Positions 6,843-12,640 of a stretch of 14,112 nt of DNA are shown piece by piece. Source of the DNA: Acidimicrobiia bacterium. Lineage in GTDB: Bacteria > Actinomycetota > Acidimicrobiia > Acidimicrobiales > Ilumatobacteraceae. The notes beneath the pieces are model-generated. The model was given only the letters and a program-made list of their open reading frames with translations, did not search any database and had not been told where the DNA came from. Positions within the stretch are counted from its first letter, which is position 1. Each line of letters starts with the position of its first letter. Both the position numbers and the translations under genes were made by a program. The stretch covers positions 1 through 14,112 of the forward strand of contig JAUHYJ010000023.1 of assembly GCA_030425785.1 (NCBI GenBank), in the 5' to 3' direction.

Positions 6843-7496
6843 TCAGCCGGTCAACGCCTGCGCGACCCAGCGGCCGACGAACGGCGCCAGCTCGTCGGGC
6901 GAGAGGTCGACGTGGCCCGATCGCAGCGCGTTCGTGTACGACGACACCGCCCCCAGCACCCCGAGCGCGAGCAGGCGCGGGTCCGCGTCCTCGATCTCGC
7001 CGAGCTCCTGGGCTTCTTCGACGAGGGCGACGACGTCGTCGAGGTACACCCGGCTCCCGCCGCGCAACGCGTCGGCGACGGCGGGGTCGGCCCGCTCGAC
7101 CTCGATGAGCGCGAAGTACGGCGCGTGGGCCGCGATGAACCGAACGCTCGCTTCGGCACCCTGGCGGATGCGGTCGACGGGCCCGGCGTCGGCGTCCATC
7201 GCATCGGCCTGTGCGCGCCGCAACCGCTGGCGCATCGTTCGCACCAACTCGACGAACAGGTCGAGCTTGGTGGGGAAGTACCAGTAGAACAGACCCTTCG
7301 CGACGCCGGCGTCCGCGCAGATGTCGCTGATGCGCGTCGCCTGGTAGCCGCGGGATGCGAACAGCTCCATCGCGGCGTCGACGAGCTGCTGCTTGCGCTC
7401 GCGGCCCTGCTCGGTGAGCTGGCGGTCTGCGGTTCCGCCCGCTCCGGCCGATCCGCCGTTCGACGTGCCGGTCGCGGTGTCGGCGGGTGCTCCCAT
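6843..7496 (-). CDS. TetR/AcrR family transcriptional regulator
   Basis: 217 aa. A disordered G/A/T-rich N terminus (about 1-25) precedes a canonical TetR DNA-binding domain (about 33-80): RKQQLVDAAMELFASRGYQA, ISDICADAGVAKGLFYWYFP, TKLDLFVEL. The remaining helices form the ligand-binding/dimer domain, with PYFALIEVERADPAVADAL and YLDDVVALVEEA typical of regulators of lipid or xenobiotic genes. It is divergent from the hydrolase-lgt pair, and a TGACCC/GGGTCA palindrome (7518-7531) overlaps its own promoter. Autoregulation with co-control of the hydrolase is the natural inference. The ATG at 7496 has GAACTT 5 nt upstream. The ligand cannot be predicted. Confidence 0.93.
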   Translation of the reverse strand: MGAPADTATGTSNGGSAGAGGTADRQLTEQGRERKQQLVDAAMELFASRGYQATRISDICADAGVAKGLFYWYFPTKLDLFVELVRTMRQRLRRAQADAMDADAGPVDRIRQGAEASVRFIAAHAPYFALIEVERADPAVADALRGGSRVYLDDVVALVEEAQELGEIEDADPRLLALGVLGAVSSYTNALRSGHVDLSPDELAPFVGRWVAQALTG

Positions 7497-7501
7497 CCGC
7501 C

Positions 7502-7507
7502 AAGTTC
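7502..7507 (-). promoter_or_regulatory. -10-like element of the TetR gene
   Basis: Minus-strand GAACTT lies 5 nt before the ATG at 7496. TTGACC at 7532-7527, 19 nt further upstream, is a good -35 candidate that overlaps the palindrome at 7518-7531. Confidence 0.4.
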
Positions 7508-7517
7508 AGCCTGGTCC

Positions 7518-7531
7518 TGACCCACGGGTCA
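7518..7531. promoter_or_regulatory. Candidate TetR operator
   Basis: TGACCC-AC-GGGTCA is a perfect 6+6 inverted repeat with a 2-nt centre in the 98-nt divergent gap between the TetR and hydrolase genes. It overlaps the proposed TetR -35 box. TetR dimers bind palindromes of about this size, so it is the best operator candidate here. Confidence 0.4.
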
Positions 7532-7585
7532 AGCCGGCGCCCCGCATGCGACGTCGGCCACGGTCGCCCGGACGGCTCCGGCTGG

Positions 7586-7591
7586 TAGAAC
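7586..7591 (+). promoter_or_regulatory. -10-like element of the hydrolase gene
   Basis: TAGAAC lies 3 nt before the ATG at 7595 and 6 nt before the second ATG at 7598. The usual spacing here favours 7598 as the leaderless start. Confidence 0.35.
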
Positions 7592-7594
7592 GTC

Positions 7595-8365
7595 ATGATG
7601 AGCGATGTCGTGGCGCAGGTCGTCGAGGGGTGCGAACCCGTCAGCCACCGGGGCGTCTCCGACGTCGGCGTCCTGGTCGTCCACGGGTTCACGGGAAGCC
7701 CGGCGTCGATGCGCAGTGTTTCCGATGCGATGATCGCAGCCGGTCACCATGTCGAAGCACCCCGCCTCCCCGGGCACGGCACCTCGGTCGACGACCTGAC
7801 GACCCGTCGGTGGGCCGACTGGTACGGCGCGGCGGAGGCCGCGCTCGACGCCCTGCAGGAGCGGGTCGAGCGCACGGTCGTCGTCGGCCAGAGCATGGGC
7901 GGGTCGTTGGCGTTGGCGCTGGCACTCGCCCATCCCGAGCTGGCCGGCGTCGCGTGCATCAACCCGGCCACCCGACGCCCCGGCGACGACGTCATCGAGC
8001 TGATCGACGACCTGCTCGAGGACGGGTTCGAGATCGCGCCCGGTGAGGGCTCCGACATCGCCGATCCCGATGCGGTCGACATCAGCTACGACGGGACACC
8101 GTTGCGGCCGGTCCGGTCGCTCTTCTTCGACGGTCTCGCGGTGATCTCCGATCGGTTCGGCGAGCTCGAGATGCCGTTGCGGTTGTTCACGTCGCGCCAG
8201 GACCACGTCGTCGACCCCGCCGACAGCGAGCACCTCGCCGCCACCTGGGGCGGCCCGGTCGAGCACACCTGGCTCGAGCGGAGCTATCACGTCGCGACGG
8301 TCGACTACGACCGGTCGGTCGTGGCGAGCGGCATCGTCGACTTCATCGCGGAGGTCACGGCGTGA
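7595..8365 (+). CDS. Alpha/beta hydrolase (carboxylesterase/monoacylglycerol lipase-like)
   Basis: 256 aa from the first ATG, or 255 from the second at 7598. The sequence matches Est30-type carboxylesterases. The oxyanion-hole motif is HGFTGSP (30-36), the nucleophile elbow is GQSMGG with S100, D203 lies in SRQDHVVDP, and H232 in SYHVAT completes the triad. EAPRLPGHGTSVDDL is typical of this group, which hydrolyses short- to medium-chain esters or monoacylglycerols. No signal peptide is present. It is divergent from TetR and overlaps lgt by 4 nt (GTGA), so the two are translationally coupled. That ties its expression to lipoprotein modification, although a functional link is only inferred. 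Confidence 0.92.
   Translation: MMSDVVAQVVEGCEPVSHRGVSDVGVLVVHGFTGSPASMRSVSDAMIAAGHHVEAPRLPGHGTSVDDLTTRRWADWYGAAEAALDALQERVERTVVVGQSMGGSLALALALAHPELAGVACINPATRRPGDDVIELIDDLLEDGFEIAPGEGSDIADPDAVDISYDGTPLRPVRSLFFDGLAVISDRFGELEMPLRLFTSRQDHVVDPADSEHLAATWGGPVEHTWLERSYHVATVDYDRSVVASGIVDFIAEVTA
8350..8355 (+). promoter_or_regulatory. Shine-Dalgarno sequence of lgt
   Basis: GGAGGT lies inside the end of the hydrolase gene, 6 nt before the GTG at 8362. It decides the lgt start and contrasts with the SD-less promoter-proximal genes. Confidence 0.75.
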
Positions 8366-9348
8366 ACGCAGCGGTGATGCACCTGATCGCCTCGATCCCG
8401 AGCCCGTCGTCGGGCACCCTGTCGATCGGGCCGATCGACCTGCGGGCGTACGGCGTGCTGATCGCGCTCGGTGTCCTGGCGGCGGTCTGGATCTGCGGGC
8501 GCTTCCTCGAAGCGCACGACGTCGGCACGATGGACGATGCGAGCTCGATCGCCATGTACGGCGTGGTGGCCGGGATCATCGGTGCCCGGCTCTACCACGT
8601 CGCGACCGAGTGGTCGCGGTTCAGCGACGACCTCGGCGCGATCCCGAAGATCTGGGAAGGCGGTCTCGGCATTCCCGGCGGCCTCCTGTTCGGCATCCTC
8701 GCGGGCACCTGGCAGGCCAAGCGCCGCGGCATCCCGGCCCCGGTCATCCTGACCGCCGCGGCACCAGCAATCCCCGCCGCACAGGCGATCGGCCGCTGGG
8801 GCAACTGGTTCAACCAGGAGCTGTTCGGCCGGCCGACCGATCTGCCGTGGGCCCTCGAGATCGACGACGCCCACAATCTCGGCTACCCGTCCGGCACCAC
8901 CTTCCACCCGACGTTCCTCTACGAGTCGCTGTGGAACGCCGGGCTCGTCGTGGTGCTGCTCTGGATCCAGCGCCGCTTCCGTCTGGCGCCCGGGCGGCTG
9001 ATGGGCGCCTACCTGATCGGCTACGGCATCGGCCGGTTCTGGATCGAGGCGTTGCGCATCGATCCGACGGAGGCGAGCGACGTCGCCGGGTTGCGCTGGA
9101 ACCAGTGGGTCGCCCTGGCGGCGGTGGTCGGCGGCGCGATCTACCTCTGGATCACCCGCGGACGAACGTGGCCCGACGATCTCGGGACGACGACCGGCAC
9201 CGACGATCTCGGGGACGATGGCCATGACGATCGCGGCGCCGAGCATCTCCACGACGAGCCGGACGCCGAGCTCGGCGAGCCGGACGACGAGTTCGACGAC
9301 GGGAATCGTGAGCGGGCGGCACCCGCGGTGAACGACGAGCCCGGCTGA
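8362..9348 (+). CDS. lgt: Prolipoprotein diacylglyceryl transferase
   Basis: 328 aa. Lgt transfers diacylglycerol from phosphatidylglycerol to the lipobox cysteine of prolipoproteins in the cytoplasmic membrane. Multiple hydrophobic segments are visible (about 29-48, 62-77, 103-117, 193-203, 211-228, 247-265). Conserved motifs: LRAYGVLIALG, GARLYHV, GLGIPGGLL, the Lgt signature IGRWGNWFNQELFG (143-156, including the conserved R145) and HPTFLYESLWN (182-192). The last about 58 residues (270-328) form a strongly acidic D/E-rich cytoplasmic tail not needed by the E. coli enzyme. The GTG start overlaps the hydrolase stop and has a strong Shine-Dalgarno sequence. The cupredoxin lipoprotein at 11917-12474 is a plausible substrate. 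Confidence 0.96.
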   Translation: MNAAVMHLIASIPSPSSGTLSIGPIDLRAYGVLIALGVLAAVWICGRFLEAHDVGTMDDASSIAMYGVVAGIIGARLYHVATEWSRFSDDLGAIPKIWEGGLGIPGGLLFGILAGTWQAKRRGIPAPVILTAAAPAIPAAQAIGRWGNWFNQELFGRPTDLPWALEIDDAHNLGYPSGTTFHPTFLYESLWNAGLVVVLLWIQRRFRLAPGRLMGAYLIGYGIGRFWIEALRIDPTEASDVAGLRWNQWVALAAVVGGAIYLWITRGRTWPDDLGTTTGTDDLGDDGHDDRGAEHLHDEPDAELGEPDDEFDDGNRERAAPAVNDEPG

Positions 9349-9353
9349 CCCGT

Positions 9354-9369
9354 CGCCGCGGCCGCGGCG
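9354..9369. repeat. 16-bp perfect palindrome after lgt
   Basis: CGCCGCGGCCGCGGCG is self-complementary with no loop and starts 6 nt after the lgt stop. It could fold as a short GC hairpin that ends or stabilises the transcript, but no T-run follows, so it is not a convincing intrinsic terminator. Confidence 0.4.
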
Positions 9370-9377
9370 CGCCTGCG

Positions 9378-9530
9378 ATGCGGTACGCGGCGCGGACGGT
9401 CGAGGCCGACGTCGCCGCCCGCGTGGGCGCTCGGAACGACGAGGTGTTGCACGGCGCTCGCCGGCGACTCGGCGCGCCATGGGCGAAGGATCATCGGATG
9501 GCGCTCGCGGCGACGATCTGCGCCGGCTGA
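9378..9530 (+). CDS. Possible 50-aa ORF in the lgt/citrate synthase gap
   Basis: The 186-nt gap between lgt and the convergent HTH-citrate synthase holds an ATG-started frame (MRYAARTVEADVAARVGARN, then ending KDHRMALAATICAG). Third positions are mostly G/C, as in real genes here, but it has no Shine-Dalgarno or clear -10 element. The phrase DHRMALA recalls a motif of EPSP synthase (AroA); this may be chance or a gene remnant. It is probably not a functional gene. Confidence 0.2.
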   Translation: MRYAARTVEADVAARVGARNDEVLHGARRRLGAPWAKDHRMALAATICAG

Positions 9531-9534
9531 ACCG

Positions 9535-10677
9535 TCACCGGAGGCGGGTCAGGCCGCGGAAGCGCACGGGACGCTCGGTCAGCTCCTCGTCGTAGTGGGC
9601 GCCCCAACCGGCGAGCCGCGCCACCGCGAAGAGCGGGGCGTCGCGCGGGAACTCGCCGGCCACCAGCAGGGCGCCGAGCGCGAGGTCGATGTTCGGCAGG
9701 TGCGCGATCCGTCGCCCGGCCTCGGCGATGACGGCATCGGTGGTCGCCGCGACCTCGTCGGCGCCGGGCACGGCGCGGATCGCGTCGAGCAGCGGAACGA
9801 CCCGCGGATCGCCGCGCCGATACACGGAGTGCCCGAAGCCCGGCAGCCGCTCGCCGCGCTCGAGTACATCGGCAACGGCGGCCGTCGCGCCGCCGTCGAG
9901 GGCACGGTCGATGAGCTCCGCCGCGGTCGCGCTCGCGCCGCCGTGGAGCGGCCCGGCGACCACGGCGAGCCCGGCCTGCAGGGCCGAGCACGCGTCCGAT
10001 CGCACCGAGGCGGCGACGCGCACCGCCAGGGTGCTCGATGCGAGCTCGTGGTCGGCGAGCAGGACGAGCGCTGCATCGACGGCGGCGACGAGCTCGGCAC
10101 CGGGCCGCGCTCGCCACGCTCGGGTCAGACGCTCGGCGATGGATCCGCGGCGCGGCCCGCCGAGCACGCTCGGTGCGACCGTGGCGAGCCGCCGCGCCGC
10201 GGCCGCGCCCGAGCGGGCCGGGTCGGGTGCGCTCGCCAGTGCCGCCGCACTCAGCGACAGCGCTTCGAGTGCCGTCGCATCGACGGCGCGGACGACGTCG
10301 AGGCACCGATCGAGCTGGGCGCGATCGACCGACCAGGGGGCCGCCGCCGGCTCGTCGGTGGCCCAGAGCAGCTCGGCGACGCGCTCGTAGCCCAGGTCGA
10401 CCAGTCGGCCGACCTCGTGTCCGCGGTAGCGGAGCATCTCGTCGTCGAGTTGGGTGATCGCCGATGCGATCTGTACGTCGATCGACGGTCGCTCCGCCGG
10501 TGCTCGGTCGCGGCGTCGACCTGCCAACGCCTCGATCTGCTCGCGCGGGTAGAGCGAGGTGCGCCCGTCGACGGCCGTCCGCCGCTCGACCAACCCTCGG
10601 CTGACGTAGGCATACAGCGTCGGCTTCGTGACGCCGAGGAGTCGCGCCGCTTCGGTCGCGCCGATCATGGTCGCCAT
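9535..10677 (-). CDS. Citrate synthase-family protein with N-terminal MerR-type HTH domain
   Basis: 380 aa from ATG 10677. Residues about 5-52 are a MerR/excisionase-like DNA-binding domain: GATEAARLLGVTKPTLYAYV, SRGLVERRT, and a wing with SLYPREQIEAL. From about 65 on it is a citrate synthase fold with catalytic equivalents in place: H245 (GPLHGGA), H283 (LPGFGHSVYRRGDPR) and D331 (LPNIDLALGALL). The C-terminal RPVRFRG is a weak form of the usual RPxxxYxG motif. HTH-bearing citrate synthase homologues are a known group, but their role is not settled. It may make (methyl)citrate, or sense acyl-CoA/oxaloacetate and regulate DNA; I infer the latter here because of the operator next to it. The start is set by GAGACT 7 nt before ATG 10677; a TTG start at 10713 would place the operator inside the gene. 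Confidence 0.9.
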   Translation of the reverse strand: MATMIGATEAARLLGVTKPTLYAYVSRGLVERRTAVDGRTSLYPREQIEALAGRRRDRAPAERPSIDVQIASAITQLDDEMLRYRGHEVGRLVDLGYERVAELLWATDEPAAAPWSVDRAQLDRCLDVVRAVDATALEALSLSAAALASAPDPARSGAAAARRLATVAPSVLGGPRRGSIAERLTRAWRARPGAELVAAVDAALVLLADHELASSTLAVRVAASVRSDACSALQAGLAVVAGPLHGGASATAAELIDRALDGGATAAVADVLERGERLPGFGHSVYRRGDPRVVPLLDAIRAVPGADEVAATTDAVIAEAGRRIAHLPNIDLALGALLVAGEFPRDAPLFAVARLAGWGAHYDEELTERPVRFRGLTRLR

Positions 10678-10684
10678 GCGATCC

Positions 10685-10690
10685 AGTCTC
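10685..10690 (-). promoter_or_regulatory. -10 element of the HTH-citrate synthase gene
   Basis: Minus-strand GAGACT lies 7 nt before ATG 10677. Exactly 17 nt upstream is TTGACC (10713-10708), a good -35 box inside the palindromic operator. Confidence 0.6.
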
Positions 10691-10709
10691 GACGACGGTT
10701 GATCGTCGG

Positions 10710-10734
10710 TCAACGTTGATCAAATCAACGTTGA
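10710..10734. promoter_or_regulatory. 25-bp palindromic operator shared by the two citrate synthase genes
   Basis: The left arm TCAACGTTGAT, centre CAA and right arm ATCAACGTTGA form a perfect inverted repeat. It can also be read as two direct copies of TCAACGTTGAT with a 15-bp period; a further GTTGAT is at 10698-10703. The operator covers the -35 boxes of both divergent promoters and is centred on 10722, the axis of the whole intergenic region. The HTH-citrate synthase is the obvious candidate binder (inference). Confidence 0.7.
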
Positions 10735-10753
10735 TTCAGCGATCTGGGCGGCG

Positions 10754-10759
10754 GAGACT
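10754..10759 (+). promoter_or_regulatory. -10 element of the second citrate synthase gene
   Basis: GAGACT lies 7 nt before ATG 10767, with TTGATT (10731-10736) exactly 17 nt upstream as the -35 box. It is the mirror image of the minus-strand promoter. Confidence 0.6.
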
Positions 10760-10766
10760 CGATCGC

Positions 10767-11915
10767 ATGGACGAACTCATCGACGTACCCGCCGGGCTCA
10801 ACGGCGTCGCTGCCGCCGAGACCGCGATCGGCACCGTGCACGGCGACGAGGGCTTCTACCACTACCGCGAGTACGACGCGACCGAACTCGCCCGGTCCGT
10901 CGGTCTGGAGGACGTGTGGTACCTGTTCGACCGCGGCGCGTTGCCGACCCCCGCCGAGCGATCGGCGTTCCGTGACGATCTTGCGGCTCGGCGGCATGCT
11001 CCGGCGGCCCTGGACGCGCTGGTCGCAGCCGTCGCCGACGTCGGAGGTGCTCCGTTGGCCCAGCTCAGGACGATGCTCTCCGCAGCGGCGTCGCCACTCG
11101 GGCTGGCGCCGATGCTCGACCTGTCGCCTGCCGAGCGGCGCGAGCAGGCGCTGATGATCGCGGCCGTCGTCCCGGTGCTGCTCGGTGCGCTGCACCGCGC
11201 GTCGTCGGGCCGGCCGCCCGTCGACGTCGACGACCGACTCGACCATGCGGCCGCGTATCTGCACGCCGTGACCGGCACCCCGCCCGAACCGCATCACGCG
11301 AGGGCGCTCGAGCAGTACCTGATCCTCACGATCGACCATGGGTTCAACGCATCGACCTTCACCGGCCGAGTCGCAGCGTCGACCGGTGCCGATCTGGCCG
11401 ATGTCGTGTGCGCGGCGATCGGCGCGCTCGCCGGCCCGCTCCACGGCGGCGCACCGAGCCGGGCCCTGGATGCACTCGACGCGATCGAGACGCCCGAACG
11501 CGCCGGCGACTGGGTGCGGGGCGAGGTCGCGGCCGGCCGGCGGATCATGGGGTTCGGACATGCCGTCTACCGGGCACCCGACCCCCGGTCGGCGCTCTTG
11601 CGCGAGGTCGCCGTCGGGCTCGGCGGTGAGCTGGTCGAACGCGCGGTCGCGATCGAGACCGAGATCCTGATGGCCCTCTCCGAGCTGAAGCCCGACCGAC
11701 CGTTGCCGAGCAATGTCGAGTTCTACGCCGGCGTCATCATGGAGTCCGTCGGGCTGCCGCGCTCGATGTTCACCCCGACCTTCGCCGTGAGCCGGACGAT
11801 CGGGTGGGTGTACCACGCACTCGAGCAGGCGGCCGTCGGCAAGCTCATCCGGCCGGCCGCACGCTACGTCGGCCCCGCGCCCCGGCGGCCGGTCGCCGCC
11901 CCGATGCCGGTGTGA
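10767..11915 (+). CDS. Citrate synthase, CitA/type-2-like
   Basis: 382 aa. It catalyses acetyl-CoA plus oxaloacetate to citrate, or the propionyl-CoA version giving 2-methylcitrate. The N-terminal GFYHYREYDATELA fits the family's 'yRGy.i.dLa' region. H226 lies in GPLHGGA, H265 in MGFGHAVYRAPDPR, and the C terminus has LIRPAARYVGP. The third catalytic position is Glu, not Asp (SNVEFYAG, E318). From memory this is usual in actinobacterial CitA-type enzymes, but it merits checking. The ATG at 10767 is supported by GAGACT 7 nt upstream. It is divergent from the HTH-citrate synthase and shares its operator. Its stop lies 1 nt from the stop of the convergent lipoprotein gene. Confidence 0.93.
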   Translation: MDELIDVPAGLNGVAAAETAIGTVHGDEGFYHYREYDATELARSVGLEDVWYLFDRGALPTPAERSAFRDDLAARRHAPAALDALVAAVADVGGAPLAQLRTMLSAAASPLGLAPMLDLSPAERREQALMIAAVVPVLLGALHRASSGRPPVDVDDRLDHAAAYLHAVTGTPPEPHHARALEQYLILTIDHGFNASTFTGRVAASTGADLADVVCAAIGALAGPLHGGAPSRALDALDAIETPERAGDWVRGEVAAGRRIMGFGHAVYRAPDPRSALLREVAVGLGGELVERAVAIETEILMALSELKPDRPLPSNVEFYAGVIMESVGLPRSMFTPTFAVSRTIGWVYHALEQAAVGKLIRPAARYVGPAPRRPVAAPMPV

Positions 11916-11916
11916 G

Positions 11917-12474
11917 TCAGGTCACCACGAGCGTCGCCCGCATGCCTTCGTCGTAGTGCGTGTGGTCCTCGTCGATCGGCACGATGCAGAACAGCGTGTA
12001 GGTGCCGGGTTCGAGCTCATAGGTCGCGTGGCACACCTGGTCGGGCCCGAACGCCTCGAGCTCGAAGGCGCCCGCCGCTTCGAGCGCGTCCTCGTCGGGT
12101 TGCCCGTCTCGCATCGGCACATCGCCGCCGCCGGGCAGGAACGCCACCTCGTGGGGGGCGGCGCCGTCGTTGACGACGCGGAAGGTGACGATGCCCGCCT
12201 CGGCCGTGTACTCGGCGCGGTCGAAGGCGTAGTCGATCACGGTGATGTCGACGGTCGACGTGGCGTCCGGCTCCAAGCCCTCGTTCACGGGTTCGCACGG
12301 CCGGTCGACGCCGGGCACCGAGTCGCCGGGCACCGAGTCACCCGGCACCGAATCACCCGACAGTGAGCCGGCGGTGGTGCCGGGGGCGTCGTCGGCGCAC
12401 GCGGCGAGCAGTGCGACGACGGCAAGTGTCGTCGCGGCGAGCGTCGTGCGGGTCGGGGAGGTGGTGTGTCGCAT
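11917..12474 (-). CDS. Cupredoxin-like lipoprotein
   Basis: 185 aa. A short signal peptide ends in the lipobox ALLAAC with C26 as the lipidation site, so the mature protein should be membrane-anchored outside the cell. A flexible linker with three GDSVP repeats (about 40-55) leads to a small beta-sandwich (about 72-185). Type-1 copper ligands can be proposed: H108 (APHEV), C163 (YTLFCIVP), H173 or H171 (DHTHY) and M178 (DEGM). This is the usual spacing for plastocyanin/auracyanin-like domains. Likely role: extracytoplasmic electron transfer or copper/iron handling; the exact partner is unknown. It has a real Shine-Dalgarno sequence (minus-strand GGAAGGA, 6 nt before ATG) and an about 60-nt leader, unlike most genes here. 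A metal-box-like palindrome lies upstream at 12548-12563. Confidence 0.88.
   Translation of the reverse strand: MRHTTSPTRTTLAATTLAVVALLAACADDAPGTTAGSLSGDSVPGDSVPGDSVPGVDRPCEPVNEGLEPDATSTVDITVIDYAFDRAEYTAEAGIVTFRVVNDGAAPHEVAFLPGGGDVPMRDGQPDEDALEAAGAFELEAFGPDQVCHATYELEPGTYTLFCIVPIDEDHTHYDEGMRATLVVT
12310..12369 (-). repeat. 15-bp tandem repeat coding GDSVP units
   Basis: Three units (12310-12324, 12325-12339, 12340-12354) and a fourth degenerate one (12355-12369) lie inside the lipoprotein gene. The first two are identical (GCCGGGCACCGAGTC on the plus strand). They encode the linker between the lipidated cysteine and the cupredoxin domain and could vary in copy number by slippage. Confidence 0.85.
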
Positions 12475-12480
12475 GCGGTG

Positions 12481-12487
12481 TCCTTCC
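12481..12487 (-). promoter_or_regulatory. Shine-Dalgarno sequence of the cupredoxin lipoprotein
   Basis: Minus-strand GGAAGGA, 6 nt before ATG 12474, confirms the start. The leader also contains an imperfect inverted repeat (12501-12517, arms GGTCAGC and GCTGATC). Confidence 0.7.
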
Positions 12488-12547
12488 GTCTGTGCATCCT
12501 GGTCAGCGATGCTGATCTGCGGTTGTCAAGGTGTGTGTCTAATAGAA

Positions 12548-12563
12548 GTTAGGGCTACCTAAC
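12548..12563. promoter_or_regulatory. Metal-box-like palindrome before the lipoprotein gene
   Basis: GTTAGG-GCTA-CCTAAC is a 6+6 inverted repeat. It resembles the DtxR/IdeR iron box (TTAGG...CCTAA half-sites) but is 3-5 nt shorter than the 19-bp consensus. It lies between minus-strand TTGTTA (12565-12560) and TATTAG (12544-12539), a possible -35/-10 pair, so a bound repressor would block the lipoprotein promoter. The region is conspicuously AT-rich for this genome. Confidence 0.45.
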
Positions 12564-12626
12564 AAATCGCGAGCGCGAGATGTCGTCGGTCGCTGCAACC
12601 GGTGTGGAGGGGCGAGAGCGGGCAAC

Positions 12627-12632
12627 TAGTCT
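12627..12632 (+). promoter_or_regulatory. -10 element, leaderless start of gatCA
   Basis: TAGTCT (TAnnnT) lies 8 nt before the GTG at 12641, with no Shine-Dalgarno sequence near the start. Confidence 0.5.
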
Positions 12633-12640
12633 CGACCGTC

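Noticed and set aside
9378..9530. Remnant of an EPSP synthase gene, from the DHRMALA phrase in the short ORF
   Set aside because: Only about seven residues agree and the rest does not; too little to claim homology.
10678..10713. TTG start at 10713 for the HTH-citrate synthase
   Set aside because: It would put the -10 and operator arm inside the coding region. ATG 10677 has the -10 and 7-nt spacing mirrored by the divergent gene, and the HTH begins right after it.
9595..10719. 374-residue plus-strand frame opposite the HTH-citrate synthase
   Set aside because: It is antisense of a well-supported gene. It is rich in Arg, Gly and Asp with no recognisable motif, as expected from high-GC codon bias.
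10725..11816. 363-residue minus-strand frame opposite the second citrate synthase
   Set aside because: It is a shadow of codon bias; low-complexity composition and no family motif.
12310..12369. Short tandem repeats as a CRISPR-like array
   Set aside because: Units are 15 bp, directly adjacent without spacers, and encode an in-frame protein linker.
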